A stretch of DNA of 64,000 nt from Sphingobacterium paludis (GTDB lineage: Bacteria > Bacteroidota > Bacteroidia > Sphingobacteriales > Sphingobacteriaceae): assembly GCF_004364125.1 (NCBI RefSeq), contig NZ_SNZV01000008.1, forward strand, positions 186,001 through 250,000. The letters run 5' to 3'. Each line of letters begins with the position of its first letter. Within the stretch, counting starts at the first letter, position 1. A program made the position numbers and the translations under genes. The notes under the pieces are model-generated. The model saw only the letters and a list, made by a program, of their open reading frames with translations. It had not been told where the DNA came from and ran no database searches. This document shows, one piece after another, positions 8,129 to 17,003 of the stretch.

Positions 8129-8530
8129 ATGAAGAAAAGCTCAATTATCTTAATTGTTATTATCGCTGTGGCGATTTCCATGATTTTGGTTATCTACACA
8201 GACTCCAGTACGTATTCTACTTTTACAGAAGCAAAAGAGAAAAACACGGAGCTTTATGTGGTTGGGGTTTTGAATAAAGGGAAAACGCTACATTACGATC
8301 CGGTCACCGATGCAAATCATTTTTCATTTTACATGTATGATAATGATAGCGTGGAATGTCAAGTAGTGTTCAACGGATCAAAACCGCAGGACATTGAACG
8401 TTCGGAACAAATTGTTTTGACTGGAAAAATGGATGGAAATGTATTCCTTGCCAGTAAGATTTTGATGAAATGTCCTTCAAAATACAATAAGGATCAAGTA
8501 GAGGTGATTGAGACAACAGCATCTTTGTAG
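8129..8530 (+). CDS. ccmE: Cytochrome c maturation haem chaperone CcmE (CXXXY type)
   Basis: Membrane-anchored periplasmic haem chaperone that carries haem to the CcmF synthetase. It has an N-terminal membrane anchor (about residues 4-23) and a small OB-fold domain with LYVVGVLNKGKTL, FYMYDNDSVECQVVFNG and IVLTGKMDGNVFLASKILMKC. In most CcmE proteins haem binds covalently to a His in HxxxY; here the motif is CPSKY (Cys115, Tyr119), the CXXXY variant described for some bacteria and archaea. The protein is short (133 residues) with no long His-rich tail. ccmF follows after a repeat-filled 278-base gap; ccmA, ccmB, ccmC and ccmG are not in the window. Confidence 0.88.
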   Translation: MKKSSIILIVIIAVAISMILVIYTDSSTYSTFTEAKEKNTELYVVGVLNKGKTLHYDPVTDANHFSFYMYDNDSVECQVVFNGSKPQDIERSEQIVLTGKMDGNVFLASKILMKCPSKYNKDQVEVIETTASL

Positions 8531-8611
8531 GTATTGCAGGGTGGCAGAGCAATAGCTAAATCTTCTTCTACCCGTAGATGTAATACAGGGGTCTCTTAGT
8601 CAATTTTTGAA

Positions 8612-8746
8612 TTTTAAACTGAGCGTGGCGAGCTTATCGAAGATAATTTTGACTTCTGACTTATCACTTTTGACTTTTCAATTGTCAGGTTTGACTTATC
8701 ACTTTTAAACCGAGCGTAGCAAGCTCATCAAAGATAATTTTGACTT
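8612..8746. repeat. Degenerate direct repeat between ccmE and ccmF
   Basis: Two 44-base copies (8612-8655 and 8703-8746) begin TTTTAAAC and end AAGATAATTTTGACTT; they differ at five positions, all transitions. They are separated, and followed up to about 8800, by runs of TTTTGACTTATCACTTTT-like sequence. No gene fits in the 8531-8808 gap. Confidence 0.75.
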
Positions 8747-8808
8747 ATCACTTCTGACTTTTGACTTATCACTTTTAAATTTTTAATTTTTAATTTTCAC
8801 TTCGAATA

Positions 8809-11274
8809 ATGGACGTTAATTACGTTGGCGAGCATCTCTTACCCGGAAAAATAGGACAGTTTTTTGTTATCCTATCTTTCGGTTCTGCCATCCTCTCTTG
8901 TATAAGTTACTTCTTTGCAACGCGAGAGCCGGACAACAAATCTTGGAATACCTTAGGCCGCATAGGCTTCTGGACAAACCTGCTATCTGTTGTGAGCATA
9001 GGGGCTATTCTATTTTATATTATTTACAATCACCTTTTTGAATACCACTATGCATGGGCACACTCCTCGCGGTCCCTACCAACACACTTTATAATTTCAT
9101 CGTTTTGGGAAGGCCAGGAAGGAAGTTTTTGGCTATGGATGTTTTGGCAGGTGCTTTTGGGTGCCGTTTTACTGTTTAGAGCAAAAAGTTGGGAAGCCCC
9201 TGTCATGACATTTGTCATGCTTAGCCAAACATTTCTAGCGTCCATGTTGATTGGTGTAGAGATACTAGGTTCGAGATTTGGCAGCTCACCGTTTATTCTT
9301 CTTCGAGATGCACTGCAAGCGCCGATATTTAGCGATCCCAATTATCTTTCTATGATCGCGGATGGAAGCGGACTGAATGCGACCCTCCAAAATTACTGGA
9401 TGGTTATCCACCCGCCTACACTGTTCTTGGGTTTTGCGTCGATGATCGTTCCATTTGCCTACGCTGCGGCAGGCTTATGGACCAAACGTTTTAAAGAGTG
9501 GATAACGCCAGGACTCCCCTGGGCGCTCTTCGCTGTTATGGTATTGGGTGCCGGTATCATCATGGGGTCGTTTTGGGCCTACGAAGCGTTGAACTTTGGC
9601 GGCTTTTGGGCTTGGGATCCTGTCGAGAATGTTTCTATTATTCCCTGGCTAACGTTAATCGCAGCCGTACACGTGATGGTTGCCTTTAAAAATTCTGGAC
9701 ACGGTTTTTTCACAGCGACATTTCTAGCGCTCATCAGCTTTGTATTGGTTATCTATGCATCGTACCTCACCCGAAGTGGCGTACTTGGAGAAACATCTGT
9801 ACACTCCTTCACTAGCTTAGGCATGTCGGGGCAATTAATAGCTTTCAACCTTTGCTTTTTGCTGTTGATGATTGTGTTTTTAGTATGGCGCAACAAAGAA
9901 ATGCCTTCTACACAAAAAGAAGAAGATATTTATTCAAGAGAATTTTGGATGTTTATCGGCGGGCTAGTATTAACGGTGGCTTGTGTACAGATGATTGCGA
10001 CCACATCCATCCCGGTGTTTAACGCGCTTTTCGGTACAAAAGTGGCTCCACCAATTGACCCTGTTCCACACTACAACAAATATCAGGGAGCATTCGCTGT
10101 TGTTGTCATGCTATTAACCGCGTTCACACAATTTCTGAAATACAAACGAACGGATACACGCAAATTCTGGGCCGCGACATTTGCAAGCTTTGTGCTGGCA
10201 TTAATTATCGCGGGTCTGATTGTATATTTTGCCAAAGTATACACGAACCTGATGTATATCTTGCTGACACTAACCTGCGTGTTCTGTTTATTGGCAAACC
10301 TACGTGTGTTAGGTGATGCTATGAAAGGCAAGTGGCGCTTGGCCGGTTCCGCAGTTGCACACATTGGCTTTGCCTTACTCCTTTTAGGCGCGCTGATTGC
10401 AGCGGCGACAAATGAGGTCATGTCTATCAATGAAAGTAAATACATTGCGGTTCAAAATTTTGGTAAAGAGGGCGACAAATTTTCGGATCCGGGCGAAAAC
10501 CTGTTTTTAACAGAGGGTGAACCCGTGCAGATGGGTGAGTATCGTGTGACCTATGTTGGAGATAGCGTAGCCCCGCCGAATGTATATTATAAAATTAAGT
10601 ACGACCGGATTGATGAGGAAAGTGGCAACGTGACCAAGTCTTTCACGTTAAGTCCATACGCCCAAAACAACCCGGATATGGGTGGATTGATCGGTACGCC
10701 CGGTACACACCATGAGTTTACACACGATGTCTACACGTTGATTACCGCCGCGGCTTCAGACTCGCAGGCGAAAGCGGCCAATGTTCCGGAAGAAGAAAAA
10801 ACAGGTTACGAGGACTACGAAGAACCCGCGACCTATCAGGTAAGCATTGGCGATACATTGCGCTACCGAAACGGTTATTATGTTATTGAAGGAATAAACA
10901 ACGATGCTAAGCTAAACAACATCCCCAAAGGTCCAGACGATATTGTTGTAGGGCTTAAAATCAAAGTTGTCTCCGGGGATAACAAAGAGTTTCCGGTGGA
11001 GCCTGTGTTTGTGATCAAAGATGGCAATAGTTATGATTTTAACAAGGATGTAAACGAGCAAGGCTTACGGTTCCGTTTTACCAACATTTTACCTAAAGAA
11101 GATAAGTTGGAGATTATGCTTTATCAAAAGCCTCTCCCAGAAAAGAAATGGGTGGTGTTTAAAGCGATCAAATTCCCGTTTATCAACTTTTTCTGGGCCG
11201 GAACAATCATCATGACTATCGGCTTTGGAATGTCGATCTATCGACGCGTGAAAGATGCCAGAGTTAGTAGATAG
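8809..11274 (+). CDS. ccmF: Cytochrome c haem lyase subunit CcmF
   Basis: Large polytopic inner-membrane protein that attaches haem delivered by CcmE to the CXXCH motifs of apocytochrome c in the periplasm. The 821-residue protein has the WWD signature as GGFWAWDPVEN (264-274), the flanking conserved stretch YWMVIHPPTLFLGFA upstream, and a large periplasmic segment (about residues 545-790) before a last membrane helix. The start at 8809 is the first Met of a frame preceded by non-coding repeats, and MDVNYVGEHLLPGKIGQFF suits the family. The downstream gene, separated by a 55-bp tandem repeat, belongs to an unrelated family. Confidence 0.94.
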   Translation: MDVNYVGEHLLPGKIGQFFVILSFGSAILSCISYFFATREPDNKSWNTLGRIGFWTNLLSVVSIGAILFYIIYNHLFEYHYAWAHSSRSLPTHFIISSFWEGQEGSFWLWMFWQVLLGAVLLFRAKSWEAPVMTFVMLSQTFLASMLIGVEILGSRFGSSPFILLRDALQAPIFSDPNYLSMIADGSGLNATLQNYWMVIHPPTLFLGFASMIVPFAYAAAGLWTKRFKEWITPGLPWALFAVMVLGAGIIMGSFWAYEALNFGGFWAWDPVENVSIIPWLTLIAAVHVMVAFKNSGHGFFTATFLALISFVLVIYASYLTRSGVLGETSVHSFTSLGMSGQLIAFNLCFLLLMIVFLVWRNKEMPSTQKEEDIYSREFWMFIGGLVLTVACVQMIATTSIPVFNALFGTKVAPPIDPVPHYNKYQGAFAVVVMLLTAFTQFLKYKRTDTRKFWAATFASFVLALIIAGLIVYFAKVYTNLMYILLTLTCVFCLLANLRVLGDAMKGKWRLAGSAVAHIGFALLLLGALIAAATNEVMSINESKYIAVQNFGKEGDKFSDPGENLFLTEGEPVQMGEYRVTYVGDSVAPPNVYYKIKYDRIDEESGNVTKSFTLSPYAQNNPDMGGLIGTPGTHHEFTHDVYTLITAAASDSQAKAANVPEEEKTGYEDYEEPATYQVSIGDTLRYRNGYYVIEGINNDAKLNNIPKGPDDIVVGLKIKVVSGDNKEFPVEPVFVIKDGNSYDFNKDVNEQGLRFRFTNILPKEDKLEIMLYQKPLPEKKWVVFKAIKFPFINFFWAGTIIMTIGFGMSIYRRVKDARVSR

Positions 11275-11393
11275 ATGGTAGTATATAGATAATAGTAGGT
11301 AGATATAGTATATAGATAGTATTAGGTAGATGGTAGTATATAGATAATAGTAGGTAGATATAGTATATAGATAGTATTAGGTAGATGGTAGTA
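11273..11393. repeat. 55-bp tandem repeat, 2.2 copies
   Basis: The unit begins AGATGGTAGTATATAGATAA; identical copies occupy 11273-11327 and 11328-11382, with the start of a third at 11383-11393. Each unit is itself built from shorter 'TAGTATATAGATAGTA' variants. The repeat begins inside the ccmF stop codon and ends 17 bases before the next ATG, so repeat-number changes would alter only the spacer. Confidence 0.88.
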
Positions 11394-11410
11394 AGTAGTT
11401 TTTGGCACTA

Positions 11411-12178
11411 ATGAAGATAACGATACTTGGAAGCGGCAATGTAGCCACCCATTTGGGTAAAGCTTTGTTAGAGGCGGGGCATCGTATCGTCGAGATCTAC
11501 AGTAGAAATTTGGCCAATGCGCAAGCATTGGCTTCACAAGTAGGTGCCACAGCTACCGACCTCGTGACCAGGCTGCGTGACGACGCCGACATCTATTTGC
11601 TTGCTGTGAGCGATCAAGCGATTGAAACGTTAGCATCTCAACTTCCAGTATCCATACGCGGTATGGTGGTTCATTGCTCGGGCGCTACCACTATGGATGT
11701 ACTGGCGTCCTTCCAGCGCTATGGTGTCATTTACCCTCCACAAAGCTTAAGAAAAGAACACGATACCCAAATGGCTTCTATTGCTTTCGGTATAGAAGGA
11801 AATACAACAGAGACGGAAGATGCGCTGCTTGAGCTTGTTCAGGAATTTGCACCAAAATCTTTCCGCTGCAATAGCCAACAGCGCCTAGCCTTACACATCG
11901 GAGCGGTGTTTGCCAACAATTTCACCAACAGCTTATTTCAAATTAGCTTTGAGCTGTTACAGGCGCATAGACTACCTTTCCATCTCCTCCACCCCATCAT
12001 GCAGGAAACGGTAGAAAAGGCTATACAGCACGAGCCACGCAGCGTACAAACAGGGCCAGCGCAACGCGATGATCAAACCACCATCGATAAGCATTTAAAC
12101 TTTATTAGTGAAAAGCCGAATTGGGTCAAAATATATCAACGACTTACTGAAGAAATAGCGATAAAAAAGAAGAATTGA
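11411..12178 (+). CDS. DUF2520 Rossmann-like protein
   Basis: Predicted NAD(P)-binding protein of the Rossmann-like/DUF2520 family (about 255 residues), related in fold to ketopantoate and pyrroline-5-carboxylate reductases. The N-terminus MKITILGSGNVATHLGKAL carries the GxGxxA dinucleotide motif (residues 7-12). VHCSGATTMDVL and GVIYPPQSL are family markers, and the C-terminal half is the helical DUF2520 domain (LHIGAVFANNFTN, then TGPAQRDD). The substrate is not established for the family. The frame is open from a TTG at 11402, but the ATG at 11411 starts directly at the first beta strand. It is separated from ccmF only by the tandem repeat. Confidence 0.87.
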   Translation: MKITILGSGNVATHLGKALLEAGHRIVEIYSRNLANAQALASQVGATATDLVTRLRDDADIYLLAVSDQAIETLASQLPVSIRGMVVHCSGATTMDVLASFQRYGVIYPPQSLRKEHDTQMASIAFGIEGNTTETEDALLELVQEFAPKSFRCNSQQRLALHIGAVFANNFTNSLFQISFELLQAHRLPFHLLHPIMQETVEKAIQHEPRSVQTGPAQRDDQTTIDKHLNFISEKPNWVKIYQRLTEEIAIKKKN

Positions 12179-12393
12179 CCTATAATTTATCAAACAAACA
12201 AATCTTCACCGAATAAGCTTCTTTTTTCTAAATGATGTAATTAGTTTCTAATTTTGCATTGACCGTAGATTATGGTACGCAGGTTGACGTGCAGACTAGG
12301 TAGAATGGCTCGCATTTTGCTGAGTACTAGATGCATCCTTACTCCATACCCACGGCAAAAGAAGAGATATACTCGATAATACTTTAAACACAT

Positions 12394-13944
12394 ATGACAG
12401 TTAGAAAACTAATTCTCGCGACGATAGTTCTCATCAACTTGATCATCATTTCTTTTGGTTTTATATTTACCACAAGTTGGTTTTGGCTACTGCTGATACC
12501 ATTCCCATTGATGATATTGGCATTTGTTAACAGCTTTCAAACGAAGCACGCCATCCTTCGCAACTACCCTGTGGTGGGTTATTTTCGCTTTTTCTTTGAG
12601 AGCATACGCCCAGAAATGAGGCAATACTTTTGGGAATCTGACACGGACGGGCGCCCCTTCAATCGTCGCCAACGTTCAATCGTATACCAGCGTGCGAAGA
12701 ACGAACGTGAAACCGTAGCTTTTGGTATGCAGAGCGATCCGCAGGCCATTGGCAATGAATGGGTGGCGCATTCTGTGTTTCCATGCCACATTGAAAATCA
12801 CGACTTACGCACAACGGTGGGCAACCATCTTTGTAGACAACCCTATAGCCTTAGCGTGTTTAACATCTCAGCAATGAGTTATGGCGCCTTGAGCCAAACA
12901 GCTATACGCGCCCTTAACAAAGGTGCTGCCTTACAGAACTTTGCGCACAACACCGGCGAAGGTGGCATCAGCCCCTATCATATCAGCGGTGGCGATTTGA
13001 TTTGGCAAATTGGTACCGGCTATTTTGGCTGTCGAAATGATTTAGGCATGTTTGACGCAGAGCTATTTGCAGAGAAAGCAACCCGCCCTTATGTTAAGAT
13101 GATTGAAGTGAAGCTATCTCAAGGAGCCAAACCTGGTCACGGCGGTATATTGCCGGCAGCTAAAAACACGCCAGAGGTTGCTGCGATCCGTCATGTGGTT
13201 CCCGGAACGGATGTAATGTCGCCGCCAGCGCATAGCGCTTTCCGATCTGCACACGAGATGATGGAGTTTATTCAACAGCTTCGCGAACTATCGGGCTATA
13301 AGCCGGTAGGTTTTAAAATGTGTGTGGGCGACAAACAGGAATTTATCGACATCTGTAACGCGATGCTGAGTACCCAGATATTTCCGGATTTCATCGCCAT
13401 TGACGGCTCTGAAGGAGGTACCGGTGCCGCTCCGCTCGAGTTTACAGACAATATCGGGATGCCGCTATATGACGCGCTAACTTTTGTAACAACCACCTTG
13501 ATCAAGTTCGGTCTAAAAAAACACATCAAGCTCATCGTATCTAGCCGTATCATCACCGGCTTTGATTTGCTTAAAGTTATCGCTTTAGGTGCAGATGCTT
13601 GCTACAGCGCCAGGGGAATGATGTTTGCGCTGGGTTGTATACAGGCCTTGAAATGTAACGAAGATGTTTGTCCAGTAGGCGTTGCCACCCAAAAACCGCA
13701 GCTCTACAAGGCGCTGGACGTACAAGATAAATACATACGCGTTGCTCAATTTCACCGTAACACTCTGCGCGCTACCGTCGAAATCATGGAAGCCTGTGGA
13801 TTTAAAACCTTGGACGACGTTTCCGCAGATAAATTCTTCCGCAAAGTAGATAGCATGAATACGCTAAGCTTTCAAGAGATCTACTTCAAGGATACAGGAA
13901 AGTTAGTCAATAGCCATAGCGCTTTCGAGGTTCAAGAGTTTTAA
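12394..13944 (+). CDS. Membrane-anchored FMN-binding glutamate-synthase-like protein
   Basis: Member of the stand-alone glutamate-synthase central/FMN-domain family (516 residues). Two N-terminal membrane helices (about 7-27 and 29-46) are followed by a TIM-barrel domain with FNISAMSYGALS, NTGEGGISPYH, QIGTGYFGCR, KPGHGGILPAAK and DGSEGGTGAAP. A CX5CX4C cluster (Cys415, Cys421, Cys426 in GCIQALKCNEDVCPVGVATQ) matches the 3Fe-4S ligands of glutamate synthase. There is no glutaminase domain, so it cannot take ammonia from glutamine by itself; related proteins are often annotated as glutamate synthase without biochemical proof. It is convergent with the marR gene. Confidence 0.9.
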   Translation: MTVRKLILATIVLINLIIISFGFIFTTSWFWLLLIPFPLMILAFVNSFQTKHAILRNYPVVGYFRFFFESIRPEMRQYFWESDTDGRPFNRRQRSIVYQRAKNERETVAFGMQSDPQAIGNEWVAHSVFPCHIENHDLRTTVGNHLCRQPYSLSVFNISAMSYGALSQTAIRALNKGAALQNFAHNTGEGGISPYHISGGDLIWQIGTGYFGCRNDLGMFDAELFAEKATRPYVKMIEVKLSQGAKPGHGGILPAAKNTPEVAAIRHVVPGTDVMSPPAHSAFRSAHEMMEFIQQLRELSGYKPVGFKMCVGDKQEFIDICNAMLSTQIFPDFIAIDGSEGGTGAAPLEFTDNIGMPLYDALTFVTTTLIKFGLKKHIKLIVSSRIITGFDLLKVIALGADACYSARGMMFALGCIQALKCNEDVCPVGVATQKPQLYKALDVQDKYIRVAQFHRNTLRATVEIMEACGFKTLDDVSADKFFRKVDSMNTLSFQEIYFKDTGKLVNSHSAFEVQEF

Positions 13945-13983
13945 AAGCAGTAATGACGAGCGCTGTACACCATCTTGCGCAGC

Positions 13984-14424
13984 TCACTTCAAATTGCTAT
14001 ATAGCACTTCTAACGTATTTTTTGCACGAAGCATCTCCTCATAGGCCAGCCCTTCCAAGGCTTGGCCTATGGTGCGTTTCGCTTGGCGCATACAGGCTTC
14101 TCGCAGATGCCTTCCCTGCTTTGTCAGAAATATTAAGTTTGATCGCTTATCATCTTTATCGTTGACGCGCATCACTAGCTTTATTTTCTCCAGGTTATTG
14201 ATGAGTCGAGATACGCTAGGCTTATCCCGAAAGGTTAGGCAAGCCAGTTCTTGTTGGGTGCGTCCCTCCTCAATCCAAAGGTAATACAATAATGACCATT
14301 GCTCGGAGGTAATATGTATTCCTTCTTCTTTCAGATTTCGTTGCAATCTTCTTGCTAAAGCCGCTGTTGCTTTTCCCGTTAAAAAAGAAAAAAATTCATC
14401 AGCGTATTCAAAATTTCCAGTCAT
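13984..14424 (-). CDS. MarR-family transcriptional regulator
   Basis: Winged-helix DNA-binding protein of 146 residues, probably a homodimer. The helix-turn-helix runs through ITSEQWSLLYYLW, TQQELACLTFRDKPSVSRLINNLEK, and the wing is VNDKDDKRSNLIFLTKQGR with the conserved D-x-R pattern. N- and C-terminal helices would form the dimer interface. MarR proteins usually repress efflux, stress or degradation genes and are released by small phenolic ligands or oxidation; there is no obvious divergent target, since the next gene upstream on the opposite strand is a conserved small membrane protein starting about 100 bases away. Confidence 0.9.
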   Translation of the reverse strand: MTGNFEYADEFFSFLTGKATAALARRLQRNLKEEGIHITSEQWSLLYYLWIEEGRTQQELACLTFRDKPSVSRLINNLEKIKLVMRVNDKDDKRSNLIFLTKQGRHLREACMRQAKRTIGQALEGLAYEEMLRAKNTLEVLYSNLK

Positions 14425-14527
14425 ATAGGATGGGTTGTTTGGTTAGTTGTCTACGCAAACAAAACAAAAAAGCCTTTACAATGCAAATAAATTTTGATTT
14501 TTACCTGCTTTTTTCTATTTTCCTCCT

Positions 14528-14941
14528 ATGGAGAACTTTTTACCTGTATTGTTGATTGTTGCCGGGGTCGTCTACAAGATTTACACGGAGTACCAGAAGG
14601 AGCAGGAAAAAGCAAGTAAACGGCGACCAAATGTACCGCCCACCAACACGGTTCCTCCATTCCCCAATCCTGAGCAATACAAAAAAACGCAATTGCCCCC
14701 CTTTCCTAAACCGACGCGCTCTGTCCCCCCACCCAAGCCAGCGCCTGTGAAGGTGGACATGCAACCCCGCCCTATAGAAGTGACCAACGTCCAAGAACAA
14801 AAGAAAGTAAGGAAAGAAGCTCGTCGAATAGAAGCATTAAAAGCTCCGAAGCTGGAAGTTATTACCCAAGAACATATCGATTTCGATTTGCGCAGAGCCA
14901 TTATCCAGTCGGCTATTCTGGAGCGACCCTATCGAGATTAA
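14528..14941 (+). CDS. Conserved proline-rich single-span protein, function unknown
   Basis: Small 137-residue protein with a short N-terminal hydrophobic segment (about 4-18), then a Lys/Glu-rich stretch, a long proline-rich linker (about 38-85; repeated PPFP and PKP), a charged coiled segment and a C-terminal block FDLRRAIIQSAILERPY. That block resembles a C-terminal motif I know from unannotated Bacteroidota membrane proteins, which suggests a real conserved gene. The layout (membrane anchor, extended linker, short conserved end) suggests an interaction motif presented at the membrane. No function can be assigned. It starts about 100 bases from the divergent marR gene. Confidence 0.7.
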   Translation: MENFLPVLLIVAGVVYKIYTEYQKEQEKASKRRPNVPPTNTVPPFPNPEQYKKTQLPPFPKPTRSVPPPKPAPVKVDMQPRPIEVTNVQEQKKVRKEARRIEALKAPKLEVITQEHIDFDLRRAIIQSAILERPYRD

Positions 14942-15092
14942 ATCGATCGCGTATTTACGATCCATGCGCCAAACTTCAAATTTTATTTTATTCTCAGCAT
15001 GCGCGTTACAATGGCCGCTAAGCCAATTGCTACATTTGTCATGCATCAACCGCTATCGGCACGAGCTGTGGTAGAACAGACTATTTTAAAGA

Positions 15093-15866
15093 TTACATTG
15101 AAAATTGATCGGCATCTTTAAGAAAAGGAAGCTGTTCACGCGATTTGATAAGGTCTGCAGGGTTCAACGTGAACGTATACAAATCTTCATCTTCAGGCTT
15201 GTAGTAAACAACATCGCCCATCGGTGAAATGCACATCGAACCACCCGAATAGTAAATTTCATTACCGTCATACCCTACGCGGTTTACACCAATTACATAC
15301 GCTTGGTTTTCTATGGCGCGCGCTGGAATCAAGGCCCTCCAATGGCTAGAGCGCTTATCTGGCCAGCTTGCGGTATACACCAATAAATCATAGGCGGTAC
15401 CGAAATTACGAGACCACACCGGAAAACGCAGGTCATAGCAAATCATCGGGCAAACCCGCCAGCCTTTTAGATCTAACACAATGCGGGAATTGCCTGCCGT
15501 AAATACCTGATCTTCATTGGCCATACCGAAGAGGTGTCTTTTGTCATAGTGAACAAAACTACCATCTGGAGACATCCAAACAAAGCGATTGTAATAATTA
15601 CCATTTTCGGCAATGATCAAGGTGCCTGCAACCGTACAGTCATACGATTTCGCGTGCTCATACATCCAATGCATCGTTCGACCATTCATGGTTTCTGCGC
15701 ACTTCTCTACATTCATAGTGAAGCCCGTGTTAAACATTTCAGGTAGGATAATTAAATCTGTCTTTTCCTTCAACCCTGACAACCGTAAAGATAAATTCTG
15801 CAAATTTTTCTCCACGTTTTCCCAAAATAAATATGCTTGAAATGTCGTAATCTTTATCGGTTCCAT
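15093..15866 (-). CDS. Omega-amidase (nitrilase superfamily, YafV-like)
   Basis: Cytosolic carbon-nitrogen hydrolase of the omega-amidase type, which converts 2-oxoglutaramate or 2-oxosuccinamate to the 2-oxoacid and ammonia (metabolite repair after glutamine transamination). In the frame opening at 15875, the Glu-Lys-Cys triad is visible as Glu46 (ILPEMFNTGF), Lys112 (YDKRHLF) and Cys146 (PMICYDLRFPVW), and FNTGFTMN plus DLRFPVWSRN are typical of this branch. The Met at 15866 (MEPIKITTFQ) starts just before the first strand and is preferred. The length of about 257 residues fits. It reads in the same direction as the polyprenyl synthase gene upstream, separated by about 90 bases. Confidence 0.9.
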   Translation of the reverse strand: MEPIKITTFQAYLFWENVEKNLQNLSLRLSGLKEKTDLIILPEMFNTGFTMNVEKCAETMNGRTMHWMYEHAKSYDCTVAGTLIIAENGNYYNRFVWMSPDGSFVHYDKRHLFGMANEDQVFTAGNSRIVLDLKGWRVCPMICYDLRFPVWSRNFGTAYDLLVYTASWPDKRSSHWRALIPARAIENQAYVIGVNRVGYDGNEIYYSGGSMCISPMGDVVYYKPEDEDLYTFTLNPADLIKSREQLPFLKDADQFSM

Positions 15867-15956
15867 ACCTGCCATGCGAAATCGCTCTAAATTTAAAATT
15901 GATGTTTTGACAAATTACTAAAAAACTATTTGTTAAGCAATGATTAGACCAAATTA

Positions 15957-16934
15957 CTATTGCTCCCTAATCATAAGTGCGTCTGCCAAGGCGAAAAGCG
16001 CTACCTTTCTGGACTCCTCTACGTCGATAGCGCGCAATTTCTCGTAAGCTATTGCCGTGAACTTCTCTTTTTGATCTATTGCTAACGCCTGTATGTCGTA
16101 TTTAGCGTAAAGCGCCTTCATTTTTTCAACCTTTTTTGGCTCTTGTTCTACATCGCTCGCTAGCAAGTGAACAAACTCGGCTTCGTCTGCTTTTTGCAGC
16201 AATGCGCGAAGCTTGATAAACAACAGCGTTTTCTTGTTCGCGATGATATCGCCCCCCACCTGTTTGCCAAATGTTTTGGGGTCGCCGTACACATCCAGCA
16301 AATCATCTTGAAGTTGAAAAGCTATACCGAGGTTCACACCAAATTCATAGAGCAGTGCCTGCGCGGTATCGTCGGCATGACCGATTATGGCGCCCATCTG
16401 TAATGCGCATCCCAATAAAACGGATGTCTTCAACCGGATCATATTGATATACTCATCCTGCGTTACGGTATCCCGCTGTTCAAAATCCATGTCGTATTGC
16501 TGCCCTTCGCAGACTTCCAGCGCGGTCCTATTGAACAGGCGTATGAGCGGCCCCAATTTATCGGCCGGACACTTCGCAAGCTCTTCATAAGCCTTAACAA
16601 GCAGCGCATCGCCTGAAAGAATAGCTACGCTATCGTTCCATTTTTGATGCACGGTTTCCATCCCCCGGCGTAAAGGCGCCTTATCCATGATATCATCATG
16701 GATAAGCGAGAAATTATGGAAATATTCAATCGCTGCGCTTGCCGGCAGCGATGCCTGTACACAGGAAGGATCAAACAATTCAACACCCATACTCACCAAA
16801 AGCGGACGTATCCTTTTTCCGGATAAGGAAAGGATATAACGTATCGGGTCGTATAGATTTGCGGGCGAAGATGGAAATTCAACCGTATGGATGTAGTCTT
16901 GAAAAATCTGTGCGTGTACTGATTTATGGAACAT
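15957..16934 (-). CDS. Polyprenyl (geranylgeranyl/farnesyl-type) diphosphate synthase
   Basis: All-alpha trans-isoprenyl diphosphate synthase that condenses isopentenyl diphosphate with an allylic diphosphate for quinone, carotenoid or undecaprenyl precursors. The first Asp-rich motif is DDIMD (92-96 in the frame opening at 16970), followed by LRRG; the second is DDLLDVYGD near residue 240. GKRIRP (51-56) binds the substrate diphosphate. Product chain length cannot be read safely from sequence. I prefer the Met at 16934 (MFHKSVHAQIFQDY) because the preceding residues are not family-like and a divergent promoter lies just upstream. The neighbour on the other strand is a family 4 glycosyltransferase. 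Confidence 0.9.
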   Translation of the reverse strand: MFHKSVHAQIFQDYIHTVEFPSSPANLYDPIRYILSLSGKRIRPLLVSMGVELFDPSCVQASLPASAAIEYFHNFSLIHDDIMDKAPLRRGMETVHQKWNDSVAILSGDALLVKAYEELAKCPADKLGPLIRLFNRTALEVCEGQQYDMDFEQRDTVTQDEYINMIRLKTSVLLGCALQMGAIIGHADDTAQALLYEFGVNLGIAFQLQDDLLDVYGDPKTFGKQVGGDIIANKKTLLFIKLRALLQKADEAEFVHLLASDVEQEPKKVEKMKALYAKYDIQALAIDQKEKFTAIAYEKLRAIDVEESRKVALFALADALMIREQ

Positions 16935-16951
16935 AGCTAAAAAATGATAGG

Positions 16952-16986
16952 CGAAGATACGGATTCTCACTTAAATAGTATCTTTG
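16952..16986. promoter_or_regulatory. Divergent promoter pair
   Basis: Forward strand 16979-16986 reads TATCTTTG, 17 bases before the glycosyltransferase ATG at 17004. Minus strand 16959-16952 reads TATCTTCG, 17 bases before the polyprenyl synthase start at 16934. Both fit the Bacteroidota -7 element TAnnTTTG, and both lie the same distance from their start codons. No clear -33 elements are visible. Confidence 0.5.
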
Positions 16987-17003
16987 CGTAAACCCATGCA
17001 CCC

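Noticed and set aside
11273..11393. Tandem array considered as a CRISPR
   Set aside because: The units are contiguous and identical with no unique spacers, and no cas genes are present; it is a simple tandem repeat.
12179..12393. Spacer checked for tRNA or riboswitch before the glutamate-synthase-like gene
   Set aside because: No cloverleaf or recognisable riboswitch core; it looks like an ordinary leader region.
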